Both the position numbers and the translations under genes were made by a program. DNA of 5,128 nucleotides from NCBI GenBank assembly GCA_040830565.1, contig JBFOMC010000167.1:1-5128 (forward strand). Direction: 5' to 3'. The DNA comes from JAFMPW01 sp040830565. Lineage in GTDB: Bacteria > Bacteroidota > Bacteroidia > Flavobacteriales > Flavobacteriaceae. Below the pieces are notes generated by a model, which was not told the origin of the DNA, did no database searches, and saw nothing but the letters and a program-made list of their open reading frames with translations. Of the stretch, positions 1 through 5,128 are shown piece after piece; positions within the stretch are counted from its first letter, which is position 1, and every line of letters starts with the position of its first letter.

Positions 1-569
1 TTGCTCTTTATGCCGTAAATGATGTGAGTAATCCCCTCTGTGGAGAAGATGGGGCGGCACAGGTCTATGCCGAGCAGAAGGGGGCGACAAAAAATGAGAT
101 AGAACTATTAGACAAAGGATTGGAGCACTTACATACCATTGTGTCTCACCAATTCAACGTATCCCATGCAGAGGTTCCAGGTGCTGGGGCCGCGGGAGGT
201 ACGGCATACGGGTTAAAGACTTTTGCAGGTGCGGAGTTCATCAGCGGAATAGATTTTATACTCAATTTGGCAGGGATAGAAACATTACTTGAAAATGAAA
301 AAGTAGATTGCATTATCACAGGAGAAGGTAGAATTGATAATCAAACTTTAAGTGGAAAACTGATCAGCGGAGTCATGCAACTTGGTAAGAAGCACCATAT
401 CCCCGTAATAGCCATATGTGGGGCTTTGACCACAGACGAAGAGTTGCTTTATGAACAGGGATTACAGGCGGTAATTGAAGTAAAAGATCCAGAGAAATCC
501 CTGGAGTACAACATGGCCAATGCCCCGGTTTTAATTGAAAAGGCTATTGCCGACTTTTTAAGAAAGTAG
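1..569 (+). CDS. Glycerate kinase (GlxK/GarK family), C-terminal half, cut at left window edge
   Basis: Glycerate kinase phosphorylates D-glycerate with ATP to 2- or 3-phosphoglycerate in the cytoplasm, feeding glycerate into lower glycolysis or serine metabolism. The frame is open from base 3 with no start seen; the GTG at 24 lies inside conserved sequence and is not the start. 188 residues are visible, about half of the usual roughly 375-380. Family hallmarks, numbered in the visible part: NPLCGEDGAA (10-19) followed by a QKGAT segment; the glycine-rich VPGAGAAGG (58-66); and the very typical DCIITGEGRIDNQTLSGK (102-119). The AICGAL strand near 137-142 also fits. The protein ends FLRK at a TAG stop. 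Family assignment rests on motif recognition and is strong; phosphorylation position (2- versus 3-) cannot be told. It converges on the lipoprotein operon and has no evident functional link to it. Confidence 0.93.
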   Translation, partial: ALYAVNDVSNPLCGEDGAAQVYAEQKGATKNEIELLDKGLEHLHTIVSHQFNVSHAEVPGAGAAGGTAYGLKTFAGAEFISGIDFILNLAGIETLLENEKVDCIITGEGRIDNQTLSGKLISGVMQLGKKHHIPVIAICGALTTDEELLYEQGLQAVIEVKDPEKSLEYNMANAPVLIEKAIADFLRK

Positions 570-581
570 CAATTACCTTTT
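538..581. terminator. Possible bidirectional intrinsic terminator between convergent genes
   Basis: A nested, interrupted inverted repeat spans the convergent junction. AAAAGG (538-543) pairs with CCTTTT (576-581), ATTGC (546-550) with GCAAT (569-573), and ACTTT (553-557) with AAAGT (563-567), around a five-base loop. The internal mismatches are CT/TA and CG/A. The right arm runs into a five-T run (578-582), and the A-run on the left arm gives a U-run on the opposite strand, so it could end transcription both ways. It overlaps the last codons of the glycerate kinase gene and the last base of the TAA stop of the facing lipoprotein gene. The stem is short and A/T-rich, so this is a moderate-confidence inference from symmetry and location. 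Confidence 0.4.
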
Positions 582-1480
582 TATTCGATAACCAGAGTTT
601 GTTTGTATTCCTGTACAATGGCAAAATACCCCAGGGGAAAAGCATTTGGCCGTTCTACATTGTCAAAAATATCTACATTATCTAAGCCGGTAATGTCAAA
701 AATATTGCCTCTCACGGTAGCCACAGGGGTTTGAAAAGGACCTTGGAGGTCTTCGGTTTGCTCTATGAGTTGCGACATATAGTCGAACAAGGGTTTATCA
801 GCCCCTAGAATACTGATTTCTATATTTTTTCCGGATTCAAATTTACGGTCATAAAAATAAGAGAACTCAAAGTCTTGTCCCTGGTAAAATTCATCTTCGG
901 TGACCAGAAATTCATTAAAGTCAAAATCGAAGATATAGAAGTTATCGGCATCCGGATCGTCTTTAAAGCTTACGATAACCTCGGTTTCATCTTCATCAAA
1001 CAAAGTTCCTGAACCTTGTGCAACACTTGTGATGGGAACAGCCGCAACATACCTGGTTTGTGCAAAATACCGTCGGCCTTCATGAGTGATAATCAACATG
1101 AAGTTGATATCATTTTCCAAAGTACTAGTTGGTATTCCCTGTCCCATCCCATATATTCCGGTCCCTGGTGTTGTTTCATTAAGCACCAGATCGCTGGTCC
1201 GCACGATGATACCATTATCGCTTTCTTCAATCAAGATCACAATTCTTTCCAGTTCAGTAACAGGGATCGTCCCAAAGAAATTATCGGTCTGCGAGACCTT
1301 AATTTCAACAGGAAAGCTGGGTGCATTAATATCCACTCTTAAAAGGGCCTTAACAACTAATCTTGGAGGCTCTGAGGGAGTATCAATTTCCACAACATCT
1401 TCACACGCCAATAGGTATAGTAATATCAATCCCAAGGATAGGCTATAAACAAAATTTGCTCTCATTTTTTTAAAGCGCAT
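581..1480 (-). CDS. DUF4249 family lipoprotein, third of three tandem paralogues
   Basis: Predicted outer-membrane lipoprotein of 299 residues, resembling the DUF4249 family found in Bacteroidota next to TonB-dependent receptors; molecular function unknown. A basic start (MRFKKMR) and hydrophobic stretch lead to a lipobox LLAC with Cys26, followed by Glu-Asp. Recognisable blocks are PRLVV (39-43), KVSQTDNFFG (61-70), PGTGIY (105-110), HEGRRYFAQTRY (133-144), the acidic FDEDETE (161-167) and DLQGPFQTPVATVRGN (244-259). Residues 129-299 differ from the upstream paralogue at only four positions (A146/P, A280/D, Y292/F, V297/T), while the N-terminal part is much more diverged and shorter around residues 111-120. 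The ATG at 1480 lies 6 bp after the upstream stop, mirroring the previous junction; the internal Met6 (ATG at 1465) would also leave a signal peptide. Last gene of the operon. It may act as a ligand-binding or lid partner of the receptor; this is inference from context. Confidence 0.85.
   Translation of the reverse strand: MRFKKMRANFVYSLSLGLILLYLLACEDVVEIDTPSEPPRLVVKALLRVDINAPSFPVEIKVSQTDNFFGTIPVTELERIVILIEESDNGIIVRTSDLVLNETTPGTGIYGMGQGIPTSTLENDINFMLIITHEGRRYFAQTRYVAAVPITSVAQGSGTLFDEDETEVIVSFKDDPDADNFYIFDFDFNEFLVTEDEFYQGQDFEFSYFYDRKFESGKNIEISILGADKPLFDYMSQLIEQTEDLQGPFQTPVATVRGNIFDITGLDNVDIFDNVERPNAFPLGYFAIVQEYKQTLVIE
653..1060 (-). repeat. Direct repeat, copy A (C-terminal module of third lipoprotein gene)
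   Basis: Aligned with 1559-1966 at a constant offset of 906 bp and no gaps, this stretch shows 16 mismatches in 408 bp by hand count. Only one changes an amino acid (Ala to Pro, position 1045). Perfectly identical blocks are 653-712 (60 bp), 720-772 (53 bp), 801-847 (47 bp) and 900-1030 (131 bp). Mismatch density rises on both sides: 581-652 and beyond 1061 are clearly less alike. This fits a homogenised tract inside a duplicated gene. Confidence 0.9.
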
Positions 1481-1486
1481 TTCGAG

Positions 1487-2410
1487 TCACTCTATAGTAA
1501 GCGTTTGCTTAAACTCCTGAACAATAGCAAAGTAACCCAGAGGAAAGTCGTTAGGTCTTTCTACATTGTCAAAAATATCTACATTATCTAAGCCGGTAAT
1601 GTCAAAAATATTGCCTCTAACAGTGGCCACAGGGGTTTGAAAAGGACCTTGGAGGTCTTCGGTTTGCTCTATGAGTTGAGACATATAGTCGAATAAGGGT
1701 TTGTCGGCCCCTAGAATACTGATTTCTATATTTTTTCCGGATTCAAATTTACGATCGTAAAAGTAGGAGAACTCAAAGTCCTGTCCCTGGTAGAATTCAT
1801 CTTCCGTGACCAGAAATTCATTAAAGTCAAAATCGAAGATATAGAAGTTATCGGCATCCGGATCGTCTTTAAAGCTTACGATAACCTCGGTTTCATCTTC
1901 ATCAAACAAAGTTCCTGAACCTTGTGCAACACTTGTAATGGGAACAGCCGGAACATACCTGGTTTGAGCGAAATATCGCCTGCCTTCGTGGGTGATAATT
2001 AAAATGTAATTAAGATCGAAATTTATTGCACTGGTAGGAATTCTTTCATCCGTATAGGTCTGGTCCGGAACATAGATCCCGGATCCGGGAACGGATTCTG
2101 TCAATATAGCATCCCCAACGCCCGTCAAAATTCCGTCTTCATCATAGGACTCCACCAGGATCAGAATTCTCTCAAGTTCCGTAACAGGGACAGTACCGAA
2201 AAAGTTATCGGTCAGTGAAACTTTTACTTCTATAGGAATAAAAGGTGCTGTTTCATCTACCCGAATAAGGGCTTCAACCACTAATCTGGGCGGTTCAGAA
2301 GGGGTGTCTATGTCTACTACATCTTCACAGTTCATCAATGTTAAAGGGAGAAGTACAGCTCCAAGGAGGCTTAAGCATCTGCTTTTTTTTAAGAATTTCC
2401 CTGAAAGCAT
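1487..2410 (-). CDS. DUF4249 family lipoprotein, second of three tandem paralogues
   Basis: Predicted outer-membrane lipoprotein of 307 residues, same family as both flanking lipoprotein genes; molecular function unknown. The signal peptide has a basic n-region (residues 5-11), a hydrophobic core, and a lipobox ending LMNC with Cys28 and Asn at -1, less canonical than Ala or Gly; Glu-Asp follows. Shared blocks are PRLVVEALIRVD (41-52), PFIPIEVKVSLTDNFFG (56-72), HEGRRYFAQTRY (141-152), FDEDETE (169-175) and DLQGPFQTPVATVRGN (252-267). It is mosaic: the 56-72 block is identical to the first paralogue, while the last 171 residues nearly match the third. Residues about 89-130 are a variable region longer than in the third copy. 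ATG at 2410 is the only in-frame ATG before the lipobox and lies 6 bp after the upstream stop. The signal-peptide codons include an A8 run (2383-2390). Role as a receptor partner is inferred from context. Confidence 0.85.
   Translation of the reverse strand: MLSGKFLKKSRCLSLLGAVLLPLTLMNCEDVVDIDTPSEPPRLVVEALIRVDETAPFIPIEVKVSLTDNFFGTVPVTELERILILVESYDEDGILTGVGDAILTESVPGSGIYVPDQTYTDERIPTSAINFDLNYILIITHEGRRYFAQTRYVPAVPITSVAQGSGTLFDEDETEVIVSFKDDPDADNFYIFDFDFNEFLVTEDEFYQGQDFEFSYFYDRKFESGKNIEISILGADKPLFDYMSQLIEQTEDLQGPFQTPVATVRGNIFDITGLDNVDIFDNVERPNDFPLGYFAIVQEFKQTLTIE
1559..1966 (-). repeat. Direct repeat, copy B (C-terminal module of second lipoprotein gene)
   Basis: Partner of the repeat at 653-1060, in the same orientation. 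The longest perfect block is 1806-1936 (131 bp). The offset of 906 bp is a multiple of three, so recombination between the copies would keep the reading frame. The equivalent part of the first lipoprotein gene (around 2489-2896) is recognisably homologous but far more diverged. One 23-bp block is identical in all three genes: 723-745, 1629-1651 and 2559-2581, encoding part of the QGPFQTPVA motif. Confidence 0.9.
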
Positions 2411-2416
2411 TTTCGT

Positions 2417-3310
2417 CTATTGTATGGTAAGCGTGCTCTTAAACTCCTCTACTATGGCAAAATAACCCAACGGAAAGGTATTGGGCCTATCTACATTGTC
2501 GAACCGGTCTAAATTATCAATGTCTGTGACATCAAAGACATTTCCTCTAACGGTAGCTACAGGGGTTTGAAAAGGACCTTGAAGATCTCCGGCCTGCTCT
2601 ATAAGCTGGTCCATATAATTGTAAAATTGTTCATCAGCTCCCATTAGGCTGATTTCAATTTCCCTGCCAGATTCAAAGGTTTGATCATAGAACCAGGAAA
2701 ACTGAAATTGCTGTCCCTGGTAAAACTCGTCCTCCGTGACTAAATAATCTCCAAATCCAAACTCAAAAACATAAAAATCGTCTCTATCCCCGTTATCTGT
2801 AAAGGTGATTATCGCCTCAGTTTCATCCTCGTCAAATAAGGTGCCATTTCCCTGAAAGACCGAATCTATAGGTACTGCCGGGGCGTAAGTAGTAGTGGCA
2901 AGGTATCTTCTTCCCTCGTGATTGATCAATAAGGTAAATACCCAATTCCTGTCTAGTAATGCCGTACTGATGCGTTGGTCTGAAGAAAAGTTAGGATCAG
3001 GAACATAGATGCCTGTACCGGGAGTAACTTCAGCCAGGCTAGAAGACTCGGTATTTATGATAACTCCGTTATCTAACTCTTCATAAATGATTACAATGCT
3101 TTCCAAGGAGGTGACCGGACTTTCACCAAAAAAGTTGTCCGTGAGTGAAACTTTTACTTCAATAGGAATGAAAGGCTGGGTCCTGTCTACCCGTATGAGC
3201 CCCTCCACAACTAATCTGGGAGGCTCTGAGGGTGTCTCCACTTCTATCACATCCTCGCAGCCAAGGCAAAGGAGTATGAATGCTGTTGTTATGTAGGCTA
3301 TCTTTTTCAT
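2417..3310 (-). CDS. DUF4249 family lipoprotein, first of three tandem paralogues, directly after receptor
   Basis: Predicted outer-membrane lipoprotein of 297 residues; function unknown, resembling DUF4249 proteins that commonly accompany TonB-dependent receptors in Bacteroidota. It has a short signal peptide starting MKKIAYITTAF and the likely lipidated Cys18 (LCLGC), followed by Glu-Asp. Blocks shared with the two paralogues are PSEPPRLVVE (27-36), PFIPIEVKVSLTDNFFG (46-62), PGTGIY (97-102), HEGRRY (131-136), GTLFDEDETE (156-165), LVTEDEFYQGQ (190-200) and DLQGPFQTPVATVRGN (242-257). Over the final 171 residues it differs from the middle copy at about 50 positions, so it is the outlier there. 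Its ATG directly follows the receptor TAA (TAAATG, no gap) with no evident Shine-Dalgarno, suggesting translational coupling or reinitiation. As the receptor-proximal copy it is the best candidate for the ancestral receptor partner, by inference only. Confidence 0.86.
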   Translation of the reverse strand: MKKIAYITTAFILLCLGCEDVIEVETPSEPPRLVVEGLIRVDRTQPFIPIEVKVSLTDNFFGESPVTSLESIVIIYEELDNGVIINTESSSLAEVTPGTGIYVPDPNFSSDQRISTALLDRNWVFTLLINHEGRRYLATTTYAPAVPIDSVFQGNGTLFDEDETEAIITFTDNGDRDDFYVFEFGFGDYLVTEDEFYQGQQFQFSWFYDQTFESGREIEISLMGADEQFYNYMDQLIEQAGDLQGPFQTPVATVRGNVFDVTDIDNLDRFDNVDRPNTFPLGYFAIVEEFKSTLTIQ

Positions 3311-5128
3311 TTAGAATTTGAAATTATAGGTTACCGCAGGAACAATCCCGAAGATTGATGTTCTTATGGCTTCGTTTACTCCAGTGTCCTGGTTTCGTCT
3401 AAAATTTATCGAGGCTGCATTACGTCTGTTATAGACATTGTAAATGCTAAAAACCCATTCTGATTGAAGTTTTTTATTTGGTTTTCTTCTTGGCGTAAGG
3501 GTTGCGGCTATATCCAGGCGATGGTAATCCGGTAGCCTTTCTCTGTTCCTAAGCCCATAATAGGGAATCACTAAACCTTCAAACTCAAACTGCCCAACAG
3601 GATAATTAGTTGGCTGCCCGGTTTGAAAAATAAAGTTACTGTTTACGCTCCATTTCTTGTTTATTTCGTAGCTGCCAAAGAGGGCAATATCATGAGTTTT
3701 ATCGAAAGGAGTATTATACCATTGCCCCAGGTTTATTCCTGTTTCCAGGTTACTTCTTCCATTGTCGACCACCGGAGGACGCCCAGGGGTACGTTGTTCG
3801 GACTTCGAAAGCGTATAGGCCAACCAACCCTGGAGTTTCCCATCATTTTTTCTCAAAAGAAATTCGAGCCCGTATGCCCTTGCTTCGCCATTCAGTATCA
3901 CCTGTTCTATAGCATTGTTTGCAATAAGATTTGCCCCATCTATATAGTCGATTCTGTTTTGAATGTCTTTATAAAACACTTCTGTTTCAAAGCTGAAAGC
4001 TCCGTTGTTGATATCCCTAAAGTAACCCAGTGCATATTGATCAAGAAGTTGAGGTTTTACCCATGGTCCACTTGGGGTCCACACATCCAAAGGGGTAGGG
4101 GAACTGGTATTGGATAGTAGGTGTAAATATTGGGCAACCCTGGTATAGCTGGCCTTTATAGAATTGTTGGGATTTAAGACATACGCTAGTGAAACTCGAG
4201 GTTCAAAATTATTAAAATCTGCTAGGGTTTCTCCTCTGCCCGGATTTATAGTGCCGGTTGGTTCTGCCTCCCGATAGATGAGTTGAAAGGGATCAAAGAC
4301 CACAGGTTGATCATTTTCATAGGTATTTATTTCATCCTGTCCCAGACGCAAAAAATGGCTCCAACGGAGTCCGTATTGCATACTGAGGTTATCAGTAATA
4401 TTGTGCTCAATATCTATGTAAGCAGCAAATTCATTGGCGTATTTTTTGATCAACTGCTCCTCCAAAATCCCGGAATCCGGGCTGTTTGGTTTTATCTTAC
4501 CTGGATTAAAACTGTGGTAAATGTTGTTTAAGCCGTAGTTGATCTGGAGATCATCGTTGATGTAATGTTTAAGATCGTATTTTAAATTAAAGTTCTGAAT
4601 CCCGGAATCCCATTCAAAGCCTACAAAGTCTAGCTCAAGCCCGTAGAAATAATCTGAGTAAATAAGGGAAAGGTTCGAGAATAATTTATCGGAAAACAAG
4701 TGGTTCCATCGAAAATTAACCAGTGCATTTCCATAAATATTTACAAAACTATCATTGATACTAAAAAGGTCTCGTCCAAAATAACTCGATAAGAATATAT
4801 TGTTTCTCTCGTTGAGTTTATAGTTTAACTTGGCATTGAGGTCATAGAAGTAGGCCCTGTTATCAATATCAAATAAGGGAAGAAAAAGATGGGCATATGA
4901 GGCTCGACCCCCAACCAGGAAAGCAGCTTTGTCTTTTACAATGGGGCCCTCTGCCAACAGTCTGCTAGCCACGGCTCCAATACCTCCATTCATATGGAAT
5001 TCCTTGCTGTTACCCTCTTTTTGAAAAATTTCGAGCACAGATGAGACCCTACCACCATATCGGGCGGGAATTCCTCCTTTAAAAAGCTTTACATCTTTGA
5101 TGGCATCCGGATTAAATACAGAGAAAAA
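3311..5128 (-). CDS. TonB-dependent outer-membrane receptor, end of plug plus barrel, N-terminus beyond right edge
   Basis: Outer-membrane active importer that takes up a ligand using TonB-ExbB-ExbD energy; substrate not identifiable. 605 residues are visible, in frame to the last base, so the start lies outside; the GTG at 5038 is internal. Visible residues 5-33 carry a typical plug end: FNPDAIKDVKLFKGGIPARY, then GGRVSSVLEI. The rest is barrel with alternating aromatic strands. Features common in this Bacteroidota group include SNTSSPTPLDVWTPSG (339-354), YTLSKSEQR (438-446), TGQPTNYPVG (503-512), RNRERLPDYHRLDI (527-540), SIYNVYNRRN (561-570) and a C-terminal strand ending in Phe (VTYNFKF), as needed for barrel assembly. 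Full-length relatives are usually about 800 residues, often with an N-terminal carboxypeptidase-regulatory-like domain, not visible here. It is less like classical SusC (usually near 1000 residues). First visible gene of the operon; its stop abuts the first lipoprotein ATG. Confidence 0.95.
   Translation of the reverse strand, partial: FFSVFNPDAIKDVKLFKGGIPARYGGRVSSVLEIFQKEGNSKEFHMNGGIGAVASRLLAEGPIVKDKAAFLVGGRASYAHLFLPLFDIDNRAYFYDLNAKLNYKLNERNNIFLSSYFGRDLFSINDSFVNIYGNALVNFRWNHLFSDKLFSNLSLIYSDYFYGLELDFVGFEWDSGIQNFNLKYDLKHYINDDLQINYGLNNIYHSFNPGKIKPNSPDSGILEEQLIKKYANEFAAYIDIEHNITDNLSMQYGLRWSHFLRLGQDEINTYENDQPVVFDPFQLIYREAEPTGTINPGRGETLADFNNFEPRVSLAYVLNPNNSIKASYTRVAQYLHLLSNTSSPTPLDVWTPSGPWVKPQLLDQYALGYFRDINNGAFSFETEVFYKDIQNRIDYIDGANLIANNAIEQVILNGEARAYGLEFLLRKNDGKLQGWLAYTLSKSEQRTPGRPPVVDNGRSNLETGINLGQWYNTPFDKTHDIALFGSYEINKKWSVNSNFIFQTGQPTNYPVGQFEFEGLVIPYYGLRNRERLPDYHRLDIAATLTPRRKPNKKLQSEWVFSIYNVYNRRNAASINFRRNQDTGVNEAIRTSIFGIVPAVTYNFKF

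Noticed and set aside
24..569. GTG at 24 as the start of a short independent protein
   Set aside because: The frame is open to the window edge and the residues before it (ALYAVND) join straight into the conserved NPLCG block, so the gene is simply cut by the window.
1016..1448. Two plus-strand open frames of about 110-120 codons opposite the third lipoprotein gene
   Set aside because: They lie antisense within a well-supported coding gene, show no recognisable motifs, and arise from its codon pattern.
3087..3296. Plus-strand open frame opposite the start of the first lipoprotein gene
   Set aside because: Short antisense frame over conserved coding sequence; it resembles the antisense of the homologous part of copy 3, so it only reflects the paralogy.
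581..3310. SusD-type lipoproteins as an identity for the three paralogues
   Set aside because: They are about 300 residues rather than the 450-600 usual for SusD and lack recognisable SusD/RagB sequence features; the blocks fit DUF4249 better.
3623..4531. Plus-strand open frames at 3623-4117 and 4283-4531 opposite the receptor gene
   Set aside because: Antisense to clear barrel-coding sequence, with no family motifs and no plausible start region.
4466..4610. 13-bp direct repeat (aatcccggaatcc) at 4466-4478 and 4598-4610
   Set aside because: Both copies encode Asp-Ser-Gly-Ile within the receptor barrel; two short copies with no regular array look coincidental.
3311..5038. GTG at 5038 as the receptor start
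   Set aside because: Thirty further in-frame residues to the window edge spell a typical receptor plug end (FNPDAIKDVKLFKGGIPARY), so the start is outside the window.
5071..5082. AAAGGAGGAATT on the minus strand, resembling a perfect Shine-Dalgarno
   Set aside because: It encodes the conserved KGGI of the receptor plug. The nearest following ATG is out of frame and 14 bases away.

Overview
The window looks like a chromosomal piece of a Bacteroidota bacterium, most likely a member of the Flavobacteriia. The evidence is the pairing of a TonB-dependent outer-membrane receptor of the Bacteroidota type with DUF4249-family lipoproteins, Bacteroidota-style lipoprotein starts (Cys followed by Glu-Asp), A/T-rich start regions without clear Shine-Dalgarno sequences, and moderately A+T-rich DNA. 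The genus cannot be fixed from this sequence.

Layout. Positions 1-569 (+) hold the C-terminal half of a glycerate kinase (GlxK/GarK family), cut by the left edge. It converges on a minus-strand operon with only 11 bp between the stop codons. A nested inverted repeat at about 538-581 spans this junction and may be a terminator serving both strands. The minus-strand operon is read from right to left. First is a TonB-dependent receptor (3311-5128, N-terminus beyond the right edge). Then come three tandem paralogous DUF4249 lipoprotein genes at 2417-3310, 1487-2410 and 581-1480. Spacing is extremely tight: 0 bp between receptor and first lipoprotein, then 6 bp and 6 bp. No promoter is visible; it should lie upstream of the receptor, outside the window. 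There is no gene-free stretch over 300 bp, and no tRNA, rRNA, CRISPR array or insertion sequence was seen.

How the genes work together. The receptor is expected to be a 22-strand barrel that imports a ligand across the outer membrane using TonB-ExbB-ExbD energy. The three lipoproteins are probably anchored in the outer membrane, perhaps surface-exposed, as accessory ligand-binding or lid-like partners, by analogy with SusC/SusD. Neither the ligand nor the lipoprotein function can be read from the sequence.

Most interesting signal. The second and third lipoproteins in the operon share a nearly identical C-terminal region: 4 differences in 171 residues, with a perfect 131-bp DNA repeat. Their N-terminal halves are clearly diverged. 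In part of its N-terminal half, the middle gene instead resembles the first lipoprotein gene. This mosaic suggests tandem duplication followed by gene conversion, with a diversified N-terminal half on a homogenised C-terminal half.
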